A stretch of 50,000 bases of DNA from positions 1,490,728-1,540,727 of the forward strand of contig NZ_KE159568.1 of assembly GCF_000403845.2 (NCBI RefSeq), written 5' to 3'. The notes under the pieces are model-generated. The model was not told the origin of the DNA. It ran no database searches and worked only from the letters and a program-made list of their open reading frames with translations. A program made the position numbers and the translations under genes. Every line of letters begins with the position of its first letter. Position 1 is the first letter of the stretch. This DNA comes from Eubacterium sp. 14-2. Its GTDB lineage: Bacteria > Bacillota > Clostridia > Lachnospirales > Lachnospiraceae. Of the stretch, positions 18,058 to 26,251 are shown one piece after another.

Positions 18058-19872
18058 GTGACCGGACACATAGGAAATATGCTTTATTCCATGCGGGAGG
18101 AGATGGGAATTTCCCAGAAAGAGCTGGCAGGGGGCCTTCTGAGTATTCCGGAGCTGTCCCGTCTGGAAAAAGGAGAAAAAACAGCAGATAAAGTATTGCT
18201 GGAAGCGCTGTTTCAGCGTTTGGGGAAATCTCTGGATAAACTGGAGACTGCCATGTCCCAGGAGGAATATCAGATTGTTTTTCTGCGGACATGTATGTTG
18301 GAAAGCCTTATAAAAAAAGATCATCGGTGTGTGGAAGCCCTGTTGGGTGAATACAGATTATGCACCGGAGAGCAAAAAGTATTGCACAGGCAGTTTCTGC
18401 AGATGATGCAGGCGGTTGACAGATATGTGCAGAATCATATTGCAGAAGAGTGCATGGAAGCATTGACGCAGGCCCTGGAACTTACGGTTCCGAAATGGAA
18501 ACCGGAAAAAGGCAGAAGATATTACCTTTGCGTACAGGAAATACGGATTCTGCTGCTGATTTGTTATCTGATGATGGAAACCGAATATTTTAAGACAGCA
18601 GAAAATTACCTGGAAGTTCTGTTTCAGTACCTGGAAGATCACTATACGGACGGAGAAGAAAAAGCAAAAATATATCCTCAGTGCGCATGGCTTTTGACAG
18701 AGATTTATCTGAAGCAGAACGAGACAGGGAAAGCATATAAAATCTGCAGGCAGGGGAAAGCATGTCTGGTTCAGAATGGTGTACTGACACTGATGGAGGA
18801 ATTTTTAAAACTGGAAATAAAGTGTCTTAAGAAGCTGGAAAAGGCAGAAGAACAGCCTGAACTGGTACATGAACTGGAAGCAATTCAATTTCTTTCTCAG
18901 TTTGCAGGAGAAAAACCTCCGTTAGAAAAAGTATGTTATTTTCTGATGACAAGCCAGCAGAGCGAAGTGGTGATAAGCAATGAGATGATTCGGGAATTCC
19001 GTCTGGCACAGCATTTATCTCAGGAAGCATTAAGCGCAGATATCTGTACGCAGGAAACCCTTTCAAGGATTGAAAGCGGAAAACGCAGTCCTAACCGGAA
19101 TAATCTGTATGCCATGATGGAGCGGATGGGTTCTGAGCGAAAAACCTATTACGGATTTATTGTGGCAGATGATTACAGTCTGTATGAAAAGGTCAGGCTT
19201 TTTAAACGTGAAGTGTCAAGAGGAAGAAATGAGGAAGCTCATGTTCTTCTGCAGGAACTGGAAGAAAGTCTTGACAGGAATATTCTCCTGAACAGGCAGT
19301 TTCTGGAGACTGCCTGGATGCAGGAACAGTGGAGTGCAGGAGAAATCTCTGATGAAGGGATTATTCAAGATCTGGAGCAATTACTTCGGTATACGATGAA
19401 AGAATATGATGGAACAGTTCATCGGATTCCTTTCCGACAGGAGTTCGTAATATTAAATCAGATAGCGATTTGTATGAAAAGATCTGGGAATGTAAAGAAG
19501 GCGAATGCCCTGTATAAGCAGTTGCTGAATAAATACAATAATAGTAAAGTATTGAAACAGCACCATGCGATATCTATCCTTCCTTTGTATCTTAATTATG
19601 CAGGATTTTTGGAAGTGGATAATAAATTAGAGGAGGCTGAATATATTGGAAAGGAAGGGATAGGGCTGGCAATAGAGTGCCAACGGAGTGATATGGCAGG
19701 AAAGATTATGGGAAATCTTTCCTGTGTGTATGAGAAAAAAGACGGATATGAAAATGAGGTCCTGGCAGAGAATTGTCTTAGAAACAGTTATTACCTTTTG
19801 AAGTTATATGAGGACGATTGTGAATCTACAAAAAAATATTATGAACAGAGGTACAAAATGGATTTAGATTAA
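18058..19872 (+). CDS. Double-HTH (Xre) regulator with TPR-like helical repeats
   Basis: A 604-residue regulator with two Xre-type helix-turn-helix domains: one at about 8-60 (MREEMGISQKELAGG, then LSRLEKGEKT) and another at about 308-360 (IREFRLAQHLSQEALS, then TLSRIESGKRSPN). Each is followed by a long helical region resembling TPR repeats, giving an HTH-TPR-HTH-TPR layout. Single-HTH relatives (Rgg/PlcR/RRNPP class) bind short peptides through the TPR part; peptide sensing here is an inference. The start is GTG after GAGGGTGAGA; ATG at 18076 is possible. A 16-base inverted repeat and an ABC exporter gene follow, so the exporter may be the target. Confidence 0.75.
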   Translation: MTGHIGNMLYSMREEMGISQKELAGGLLSIPELSRLEKGEKTADKVLLEALFQRLGKSLDKLETAMSQEEYQIVFLRTCMLESLIKKDHRCVEALLGEYRLCTGEQKVLHRQFLQMMQAVDRYVQNHIAEECMEALTQALELTVPKWKPEKGRRYYLCVQEIRILLLICYLMMETEYFKTAENYLEVLFQYLEDHYTDGEEKAKIYPQCAWLLTEIYLKQNETGKAYKICRQGKACLVQNGVLTLMEEFLKLEIKCLKKLEKAEEQPELVHELEAIQFLSQFAGEKPPLEKVCYFLMTSQQSEVVISNEMIREFRLAQHLSQEALSADICTQETLSRIESGKRSPNRNNLYAMMERMGSERKTYYGFIVADDYSLYEKVRLFKREVSRGRNEEAHVLLQELEESLDRNILLNRQFLETAWMQEQWSAGEISDEGIIQDLEQLLRYTMKEYDGTVHRIPFRQEFVILNQIAICMKRSGNVKKANALYKQLLNKYNNSKVLKQHHAISILPLYLNYAGFLEVDNKLEEAEYIGKEGIGLAIECQRSDMAGKIMGNLSCVYEKKDGYENEVLAENCLRNSYYLLKLYEDDCESTKKYYEQRYKMDLD

Positions 19873-19926
19873 TTCCAGTTTTGAGTTTTATTATAACTTA
19901 CTCGTGGTTTAGATTTAAACTAACAG

Positions 19927-19995
19927 AAAGTCTATGACGTTTCCAGAAAACATGGGATAATGTTGATTTTCGAAAAACGTCATAGACTTTTCTTT
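19927..19995 (+). terminator. Long inverted repeat, probable terminator
   Basis: AAAGTCTATGACGTTT (19927-19942) is perfectly complementary to AAACGTCATAGACTTT (19975-19990), followed by TCTTT. The 32-base loop is unusually long for a terminator, so an operator or structured leader is also possible. It is the only strong structure between the regulator and the ABC gene. Confidence 0.6.
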
Positions 19996-20085
19996 CCGAA
20001 AAAATTATAGTTATTACAGGTAATATTGAAAATGTTGAAGATTATAAAGTATTATTTGAAGAAATGGTAAAGGAGAAGGTATTAA

Positions 20086-21717
20086 TTGAATTCTGAAAAC
20101 AAAGTAAAATACCGGGAACTGGTCCGCCTGTTCCGAAACCTCAGAGGAAAACAGCTGCATTTGCTGTTTTTCTGTATGTTTTCCACGGTACTGGAGCTGT
20201 ATTTTGTGTATCAGATACAGGGATTTGTGGATTTGGTGGTATCAAAAGCCCCCTGGCAGGAAGTCATGAAAGAATTCGGCAGGATTGGGCTCACAGGCCT
20301 TCTGGCCTTTGGAGCAGGTCTCTATCAGATGCGGGTATGGCATGTGTTCCGTTATACCCTGATGAACCAGATGCGCACCATGATGTACGGGAAGCTCCTG
20401 AAAAAGCGGGCGGTATTTTTTGATGAGAAAACCACGGGAGATATTGTTTCCGCAGTGATGAATGATGGTTCCCTGATTGCGGAATCGGCGGGAATCAGCG
20501 TGCTGATGCTGGTGCTGAACATGACAAAAATTTTCATCATTACCGGCGTGCTGCTGGCTCGAAACCTTCTGCTGGGCAGTGTGGAGGTTCTGGTGGGCGC
20601 CCTGTATTTCCTGGCAGTCAACCGTATAAATAAGAAAATGAGGGAGAATTATCAGGCATTTTCCCAGGAAACCGCCAATCTGAGCCAGCACCTGACAGAA
20701 GATACCAGAGCGGTGCTGGAAATCAAAACTCTGAACGAAAAAGAATTTTTTGAAAAAAGATTTTATTCCCACATATGGGAGAAATTTTTCCAGGCTGCCA
20801 GAAGGATTATCCGTCTGGATGTCTGCTCCTATGGTGTGAATTCTCTGATTTCCATTATATTCCCGGTGTTTATGGTTCTTCTGGGAAGCGTGTTTCTGTA
20901 CAGAGGGGAAATTACCGTAGGCTGTATTCTGCTGTTTTACACGTATACCCAGAAGCTGGTGGAACCTCTGAATAATATGGCAGATTTTTACCGCGGTACC
21001 CAGAGGTGTGTGGGAGCTGCGGACCGGATTTATGAATATCTCACGCCGGAAGAAACAACGAAGGGAGTAAGAATTGCTCCGGAGGAAGAAACCAGGGTGG
21101 AACTGGACATCCGGCGGTTTGCCTGGAAAGAGCAGGATATCCTTAACGATATCCATGCATCCTGGAAGAGCGGAGATAAAGTATTTATAGAGGGAGAAAG
21201 CGGTTCCGGAAAGACCACGCTGCTGAAGTTAATCTGCGGCTTTTATCCGGTGACGGAAGGTGTGGTAAAAATCTGCGGCCATGACGCCCACGCCATACCG
21301 GAAGAAGAACTGTTTGACCTTCTGAAAATACAGTTTCAGGAACCTGTGATTCTGGAAGGGACTCTGCGGGAAAATGTGGCCCTGGGCGGCCGGTATGAAG
21401 ACAGGGAAATTCTTCAGATACTGGAACTGGTACAGCTAAAGGAATTTGCCCTGGCACATGGTCTGGACTATTGGATACAGGAATCCGGCGGAAATCTTTC
21501 CGGCGGGCAGAAACAGCGTCTGGCTCTGGCCAGAGTATTAATACGCAGGCCCAGGATTCTGATTATGGACGAGGCTACCAATGGACTGGATGCGGAAAAT
21601 GAACGGATAATTCTGGAGAATATAGAGCGATTTGTGGAAGAAAACAGAACCATTCTGATTGTCACTTCCCATAAGGACGGACTGCGGAATATCTGTAATA
21701 AAAAGCTGTCCCTGTAA
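20086..21717 (+). CDS. ABC transporter, fused membrane and ATPase domains (exporter type)
   Basis: A 543-residue half-transporter. Residues 1-310 hold the six-helix exporter membrane domain with the coupling stretch RAVFFDEKTTGDIVSAVMND. The ATPase domain shows Walker A EGESGSGKTTLL near 366, Q-loop IQFQEPVILEGT, signature NLSGGQKQRLALARVL near 467, Walker B ILIMDEAT and switch His in VTSHKDG. It probably dimerises and exports a lipid, peptide or drug. No peptidase C39 domain is present. The start is TTG, 10 bases after AAAGGAGA, with no good ATG nearby. A short reading frame without its own start runs into it from upstream and ends at 20096. Confidence 0.9.
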   Translation: MNSENKVKYRELVRLFRNLRGKQLHLLFFCMFSTVLELYFVYQIQGFVDLVVSKAPWQEVMKEFGRIGLTGLLAFGAGLYQMRVWHVFRYTLMNQMRTMMYGKLLKKRAVFFDEKTTGDIVSAVMNDGSLIAESAGISVLMLVLNMTKIFIITGVLLARNLLLGSVEVLVGALYFLAVNRINKKMRENYQAFSQETANLSQHLTEDTRAVLEIKTLNEKEFFEKRFYSHIWEKFFQAARRIIRLDVCSYGVNSLISIIFPVFMVLLGSVFLYRGEITVGCILLFYTYTQKLVEPLNNMADFYRGTQRCVGAADRIYEYLTPEETTKGVRIAPEEETRVELDIRRFAWKEQDILNDIHASWKSGDKVFIEGESGSGKTTLLKLICGFYPVTEGVVKICGHDAHAIPEEELFDLLKIQFQEPVILEGTLRENVALGGRYEDREILQILELVQLKEFALAHGLDYWIQESGGNLSGGQKQRLALARVLIRRPRILIMDEATNGLDAENERIILENIERFVEENRTILIVTSHKDGLRNICNKKLSL

Positions 21718-21749
21718 CAGTACATAAAAAATTGCTCTGGCATGTGTGT

Positions 21750-21810
21750 GTCCGACAGTAAACGGTATATATCCTGTGGATATAATACCTGTTTACTGTC
21801 GGACTTTACA
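21750..21810 (+). terminator. Large hairpin terminator after the ABC gene
   Basis: GTCCGACAGTAAAC (21750-21763) pairs with GTTTACTGTCGGAC (21791-21804), and inner GGTAT/ATACC and ATATCC/GGATAT arms extend the stem almost to the centre. A weak T-rich tail follows. One of the longest hairpins in the window. Confidence 0.7.
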
Positions 21811-21856
21811 TTTTGCTTTTGATATTTTACATGAAATATGGCGGTGTGTATTTTTG

Positions 21857-22033
21857 ATGAAATATCGGAAAAAAGTATTGAATTTTCAGTGGGCAAATAG
21901 TATGATTCAGGAAATGGACAGTTATGAAAATACCATCTGTACCGCTGCTACGGTTTCTGTGGTTCAATATTATGATATGCTGATATTATCAGGGGAATGT
22001 TGTTATGAGGAAAATATTGCTGTTGGCGCCTAA
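21857..22033 (+). CDS. Possible 58-residue Cys-containing protein
   Basis: An open frame from ATG 21857 with sequence MKYRKKVLNFQWANS at the start, TICTAATVSVVQYYD in the middle and GECCYEENIAVGA at the end. Three Cys residues lie in the C-terminal half. No ribosome site precedes it, so translation is uncertain; the frame is open upstream into the ABC terminator. It lies between an ABC exporter and the macrodomain gene, ending 23 bases before the latter. I do not recognise it. A peptide precursor exported by the ABC protein is conceivable but unsupported by any modification enzyme nearby. Confidence 0.25.
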   Translation: MKYRKKVLNFQWANSMIQEMDSYENTICTAATVSVVQYYDMLILSGECCYEENIAVGA

Positions 22034-22056
22034 TATTGAAAAAACAGGAGGTCAGA

Positions 22057-22836
22057 ATGACACACAGAGAAAAATTAGTATTTTTGATTCAGAGACTGCA
22101 GGAGGATTCTCCTTATAAAGGCATGGAAATCCCGGAGGATCCGGAGAAGCAGAAACGATTGCTCCGGACGCTGATGAATATCCGTGAACCTCAGCCGGTG
22201 GATCCGGTACTTTTGAAAATACAGGATGAATACCTTCAGGAAGAGGTCAGGGTAAAAGGGGTTGTGGACGGGGATGAACTTCCCACTGTGCCGGGGAACA
22301 GGCGTCTGGCGCTCTGGAAAGGAGACATTACCACCCTGAAAACAGACGCCATTGTAAATGCGGCAAACAGTGCCCTGCGGGGATGTTTCGTACCCTGTCA
22401 TGGCTGTATTGACAATGTGATTCACAGCGCCGCAGGTATACAGCTTCGCCTGCTCTGCCATGAAATCATGGAAGAACAGGGCCATGAAGAACCCACAGGA
22501 AAAGCAAAGATTACACCGGCCTTCAATCTGCCCTGCAGTTATATTCTGCATACGGTTGGCCCCATTGTTTCCGGCAGCCTGAAAGAAATTCACCGTGAAC
22601 AGCTTGCGGGATGCTACCGCTCATGTCTGGAACTTGCGGCTGAAAAAGGACTGAAAAGTGTGGCTTTCTGCTGTATTTCCACAGGAGAATTTCATTTTCC
22701 CCAGAAGGAAGCTGCAGAGATTGCGGTAAAGACCGTGAGAGAATATCTGGAAAAGAATTCTGATCTGGAACGGATTATATTTGATGTGTACACGGAGGAA
22801 GATTACCGGATTTACAGACAGATTCTGAACGTATAA
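22057..22836 (+). CDS. Zn-dependent macrodomain protein-ADP-ribose hydrolase
   Basis: A 259-residue macrodomain enzyme of the zinc-containing class that removes ADP-ribose from proteins. The macro core begins near residue 83 (RLALWKGDITTLKTDAIVNAANSAL). The class signature RGCFVPCHGCIDNVIHSAAG at about 108-127 supplies Cys and His zinc ligands and the catalytic loop. ISTGEFHFP near 216 is the ADP-ribose phosphate loop. About 80 N-terminal residues form the usual helical extension. Studied relatives in Staphylococcus and Streptococcus sit beside a SirTM sirtuin and a lipoylated GcvH-like carrier; neither is present here. The start is ATG after AGGAGG. The GH112 gene follows after 32 bases. Confidence 0.88.
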   Translation: MTHREKLVFLIQRLQEDSPYKGMEIPEDPEKQKRLLRTLMNIREPQPVDPVLLKIQDEYLQEEVRVKGVVDGDELPTVPGNRRLALWKGDITTLKTDAIVNAANSALRGCFVPCHGCIDNVIHSAAGIQLRLLCHEIMEEQGHEEPTGKAKITPAFNLPCSYILHTVGPIVSGSLKEIHREQLAGCYRSCLELAAEKGLKSVAFCCISTGEFHFPQKEAAEIAVKTVREYLEKNSDLERIIFDVYTEEDYRIYRQILNV

Positions 22837-22868
22837 AAGAAAAGTTATTGCCACAGAAGGAGAGAAAA

Positions 22869-25025
22869 ATGGATAAAGTAAAAGGACGTGTTACCATACC
22901 AACAGATTTGGACGTGATTCCACAGACACTGGAGCTGATGGAGCAATGGGGAGCAGACGCAGTCCGTGACTGTGACGGGACAGATTTCCCACAGGAACTG
23001 CAGCAGGTGGACGCGAAAATTTATTCCACCTATTACACCACAAGAAAAGATAATGACTGGGCCAGAGCCAATCCCGAGGAAGTGCAGCAGATGTATGTGA
23101 TGACGCCTTTTTATATGGCGGAAGGGGACAGGCTGAACATTCCTCTGATGAAAGGCCTGTATCCGGATATGTTAAAGCCAAACAGCCGGGATGATATCAC
23201 ACGCTGGTGGGAAGTAATGGACCGGACAACGGGACAGCCAGTGCTTCCGGAACAGTGGAGTTATGAGGAGAGTACCGGGGAAGTGACGGTTCATTCCATT
23301 CCATTCCATGATTATACGGTGAGCTTTCTGGCTTATATTATCTGGGATCCGGTACATATGTACAATGCGGTGACCAATGGATGGCAGGATGTGGAACATC
23401 AGATTACCTTTGATGTGCGTCAGCCCAAAACCCATGCGTACACCATGAAACGCCTGCGAAAATTTATCGAGGATCACCCTTATGTAAATGTACTGCGGTT
23501 TACCACCTTTTTCCACCAGTTTACACTGATTTTTGATGAACTGGCAAGAGAGAAATATGTGGACTGGTACGGATATTCCGCATCTGTCAGCCCTTATATT
23601 CTGGAACAGTTTGAGCAGGAAGCAGGATACAAATTCCGTCCCGAATACATTATAGACCAGGGATATTACAATGGACAGTACCGGATTCCCACCAGGGAAT
23701 TTAAGGATTTCCAGGAGTTCCAGCGCAGGGAAGTGGCCAGAATTGCAAAGGAAATGGTGGATATCACCCACGAATGCGGCAAGGAAGCCATGATGTTTCT
23801 GGGAGATCACTGGATTGGTACGGAGCCGTTTCTGGAAGAATTCGCTTCTATTGGAGTGGACGCTGTGGTAGGAAGCGTTGGAAACGGTTCCACACTGCGG
23901 CTCATCAGCGACATAGAAGGGGTAAAATACACGGAAGGAAGGCTGTTGCCTTATTTCTTCCCGGATACCTTCTGTGAGGGCGGCGACCCGGTAAAGGAAG
24001 CGAAGGTCAACTGGGTAACAGCGCGAAGGGCCATTCTCAGAAAACCCATTGACCGGATAGGCTATGGCGGATATCTGAAGCTGGCTCTGGAGTTCCCGGA
24101 ATTTATTTCTTATGTGGAAAGCGTCTGCGAGGAATTCCGGGTGCTGTATGAAAATGTAAAAGGCTGTGTGCCCTATTGTGTGAAAAAAGTTGCTGTACTG
24201 AACTGCTGGGGTAAAATGCGCGCCTGGGGCTGCCATATGGTGCATCATGCCCTGTACCAGAAGCAGAATTATTCTTATGCAGGGGTCATTGAAGCGCTGT
24301 CCGGTGCGCCCTTTGACGTATCTTTTCTCAGTTTTGAGGATATTAAAAACAATCCTGACGTATTGAAAGAAATTGATGTACTGATTAATGTGGGAGGGGC
24401 AGATACCGCTCATACCGGAGGCGAATGGTGGTGTGATGAAGAAGTAGTGACTGCCATTAAGAAATTTGTATACGAAGGTGGCGGAATTATCGGCGTGGGA
24501 GAGCCGTCCGCCCATCAGGCCAACGGCAGATTTTTCCAGCTTGCAGGTGTATTTGGCGTGGAAGAGGAACGTGGATTCACCCTGGGCTATGACAAATACA
24601 ACTGGGAAAGCCACAGTCATTTTATTACGGAAGACTGTCAGGGAGATATTGACTTTGGAGAAGGCCAGAAAAATATTTATGCTCTGGAAGGAACAGAAAT
24701 TCTTGTGGAACGGGAAAAAGAGGTTCAGCTTGCAGTAAACGAATTTGGAAAAGGCCGGGCGGTTTACATCAGCGGCCTGCCTTACAGTTTTGAAAACAGC
24801 CGTCTTTTGTACCGCTCCGTACTGTGGAGTTCCCATGAGGAATCTCGCCTTCATCACTGGTTCAGCACGAACTTCAATGTGGAGGTTCACGCTTATCCGG
24901 CAAATGGCAAATTCTGTGTGGTAAATAATACCTATGAAACCCAGGAAACCCTGGTCTATAAAGGAAATGGAGAGAGCTTCTCCCTGAAATTAAAGGAAAA
25001 TGAGATTATCTGGTATCAGATTTAA
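22869..25025 (+). CDS. GH112 beta-galactoside phosphorylase
   Basis: Phosphorolyses a beta-galactoside to alpha-galactose 1-phosphate plus the acceptor sugar. GH112 members act on lacto-N-biose/galacto-N-biose or on galactosyl-1,4-rhamnose. The 718-residue length and domain order fit: a TIM-barrel part with GADAVRDCDGTDFP, LRFTTFFHQFTL and MFLGDHWIGTEPF (the Asp region of the catalytic acid, about residue 310), a Rossmann-like part (VLINVGGADTAHTGGEWW, about 510) and a beta-rich C-terminal domain. No LNB transporter, N-acetylhexosamine kinase or UDP-sugar genes are adjacent, so acceptor specificity cannot be set. Start is the ATG after AAGGAGAG. It is convergent with lacI. Confidence 0.9.
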   Translation: MDKVKGRVTIPTDLDVIPQTLELMEQWGADAVRDCDGTDFPQELQQVDAKIYSTYYTTRKDNDWARANPEEVQQMYVMTPFYMAEGDRLNIPLMKGLYPDMLKPNSRDDITRWWEVMDRTTGQPVLPEQWSYEESTGEVTVHSIPFHDYTVSFLAYIIWDPVHMYNAVTNGWQDVEHQITFDVRQPKTHAYTMKRLRKFIEDHPYVNVLRFTTFFHQFTLIFDELAREKYVDWYGYSASVSPYILEQFEQEAGYKFRPEYIIDQGYYNGQYRIPTREFKDFQEFQRREVARIAKEMVDITHECGKEAMMFLGDHWIGTEPFLEEFASIGVDAVVGSVGNGSTLRLISDIEGVKYTEGRLLPYFFPDTFCEGGDPVKEAKVNWVTARRAILRKPIDRIGYGGYLKLALEFPEFISYVESVCEEFRVLYENVKGCVPYCVKKVAVLNCWGKMRAWGCHMVHHALYQKQNYSYAGVIEALSGAPFDVSFLSFEDIKNNPDVLKEIDVLINVGGADTAHTGGEWWCDEEVVTAIKKFVYEGGGIIGVGEPSAHQANGRFFQLAGVFGVEEERGFTLGYDKYNWESHSHFITEDCQGDIDFGEGQKNIYALEGTEILVEREKEVQLAVNEFGKGRAVYISGLPYSFENSRLLYRSVLWSSHEESRLHHWFSTNFNVEVHAYPANGKFCVVNNTYETQETLVYKGNGESFSLKLKENEIIWYQI

Positions 25026-25033
25026 AGAGAATC

Positions 25034-25078
25034 AAAACAAAAACCCCCGGTTTTCCTCATAAGTGAGAACAGGGGGTT
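25034..25078 (-). terminator. Terminator after lacI-type gene (minus strand), shared with GH112
   Basis: AACCCCC (25042-25048) pairs with GGGGGTT (25072-25078), with further imperfect inner pairing. Read on the minus strand the hairpin is followed by TTTTTGTTTTG, a clear terminator for the regulator. On the plus strand it could stop GH112 transcription less well because no T-run follows. Confidence 0.75.
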
Positions 25079-25091
25079 AAAGGGGACTTGT

Positions 25092-26120
25092 TCATGTTGC
25101 CCTTTCCAATGTCTTATGGCCGGTCTGTACAAAACGGATGGTGGATTCTCTGGCAATGACACGGGATTCCAGTTCATACATACATGGTTCGGCACTGTTG
25201 TTTATCTGGTCCAGAAGGATTTCTACGGATTTTTTCCCGATCTCATCCAGCGGCTGGGCGAGAGCAGTAAGTTTGGGGCTGATTTCCTTGGCCAGAAAGG
25301 AATTATCAAAACCGGCAATGGCAATATCCTGGGGAACAGCATAACCTAATTCACGGAAAGCAGTGATGGCTTCACAGGCGGTAATGTCGTCATTGGCCAG
25401 ATATGCTTCACAGTGCAGGCCGGAATTAGCCGCGTATTGCTTTACCAGCTGACAGACCAGGCTGGCATTCATATTTTCCGGTGCAGGGCATTCAATTACA
25501 TCGGACAGGCTGATCTGGCTGGCAGCCAGATATTGCTGAAACCCGGCGTATTTCAGAGCGGAGGTGGATTCTCTGGTGGGACCGATATATCCTATTTTCT
25601 GAAACCCCATGTTCAGAAAATGCCGGGCTATCTGCTGGCCGCCATCGAAATGGGAGATATATACGCTGCTGAATCCCTCCATTCGCTTGGTAATCATCAC
25701 TGCCGGAACCTGCAGACGCTGGTAGGCAGGCAGACTGTGTTGCGCAGAAACCGGGACTGCAATTACACCATCCACTTTTCTCTGACGCAGCTGGGCGAGA
25801 ATGTTTTTCTCCTTGTCCAGACTGCGGTGTGTATTACAGATAATCACACTGTATCCTTCGTAAAATGCCTGGTTTTCTATGGCTTCTATAATTTCGCTGA
25901 AAAAAGGGTAAGCAATTTCCGGGACCAGCAGGCCGATGATGTTCGTCCGGTTTCCTGCCAGGCTCTGGGCAATGAGATTCGGTTCATAATCTAATTCCCT
26001 GACCCAATGGAGAACTTTTTGCCGTGTTTCTGCTTTGACAGAAGGGTGGTTGGAAAGAACTCTGGAGACGGTAACTCTGGAAACTCCTGCCTTATTGGCA
26101 ATATCCTGCATACTGACCAT
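25092..26120 (-). CDS. LacI-family transcriptional regulator
   Basis: A 342-residue repressor. Residues 4-25 are the LacI helix-turn-helix and hinge start (MQDIANKAGVSRVTVSRVL), followed by the periplasmic-binding-protein-like effector domain (NIIGLLVPEIAYPFFSEII near 62, AIAGFDNSF near 273). It probably senses a sugar or sugar phosphate of the adjoining PTS locus. The ORF is open 33 bases further upstream, but the ATG six bases after AAAGGAGGG is right. Before IS insertion it would have followed the PTS gene on the same strand with about 135 bases between, so it belongs to that operon. Its likely operators lie at 30122-30137 and 30301-30316. Confidence 0.9.
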   Translation of the reverse strand: MVSMQDIANKAGVSRVTVSRVLSNHPSVKAETRQKVLHWVRELDYEPNLIAQSLAGNRTNIIGLLVPEIAYPFFSEIIEAIENQAFYEGYSVIICNTHRSLDKEKNILAQLRQRKVDGVIAVPVSAQHSLPAYQRLQVPAVMITKRMEGFSSVYISHFDGGQQIARHFLNMGFQKIGYIGPTRESTSALKYAGFQQYLAASQISLSDVIECPAPENMNASLVCQLVKQYAANSGLHCEAYLANDDITACEAITAFRELGYAVPQDIAIAGFDNSFLAKEISPKLTALAQPLDEIGKKSVEILLDQINNSAEPCMYELESRVIARESTIRFVQTGHKTLERAT

Positions 26121-26222
26121 GGCAATCCCTCCTTTCTTTGTGCATGGGATCATGGGCGGTTCCTGTTGTTCAGGATAAATATCTGTCAGTAAATTTTATC
26201 AGTCCGCAACGTTATACAGGAT

Positions 26223-26251
26223 ATTTTATTCCAGATTATCGCTGCTGTCAA
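26223..26251 (-). promoter_or_regulatory. Promoter of the LacI-type gene, touching the IS end
   Basis: On the minus strand TTGACA (26251-26246) and TAAAAT (26228-26223) are separated by 17 bases. The first two bases of the -35 box coincide with the outermost bases of the IS inverted repeat, so the promoter may be a hybrid made by the insertion. Confidence 0.65.

Noticed and set aside
19996-20096. A 30-codon frame running into the ABC start (ITGNIENVEDYKVLFEE and so on)
   Set aside because: It has no start codon apart from one late ATG and a stop lies just upstream; it may be a relic but cannot be supported.
25116-25994. Long plus-strand frames opposite the LacI gene
   Set aside because: They are antisense shadows of a regulator with clear domain motifs and lack ribosome sites.
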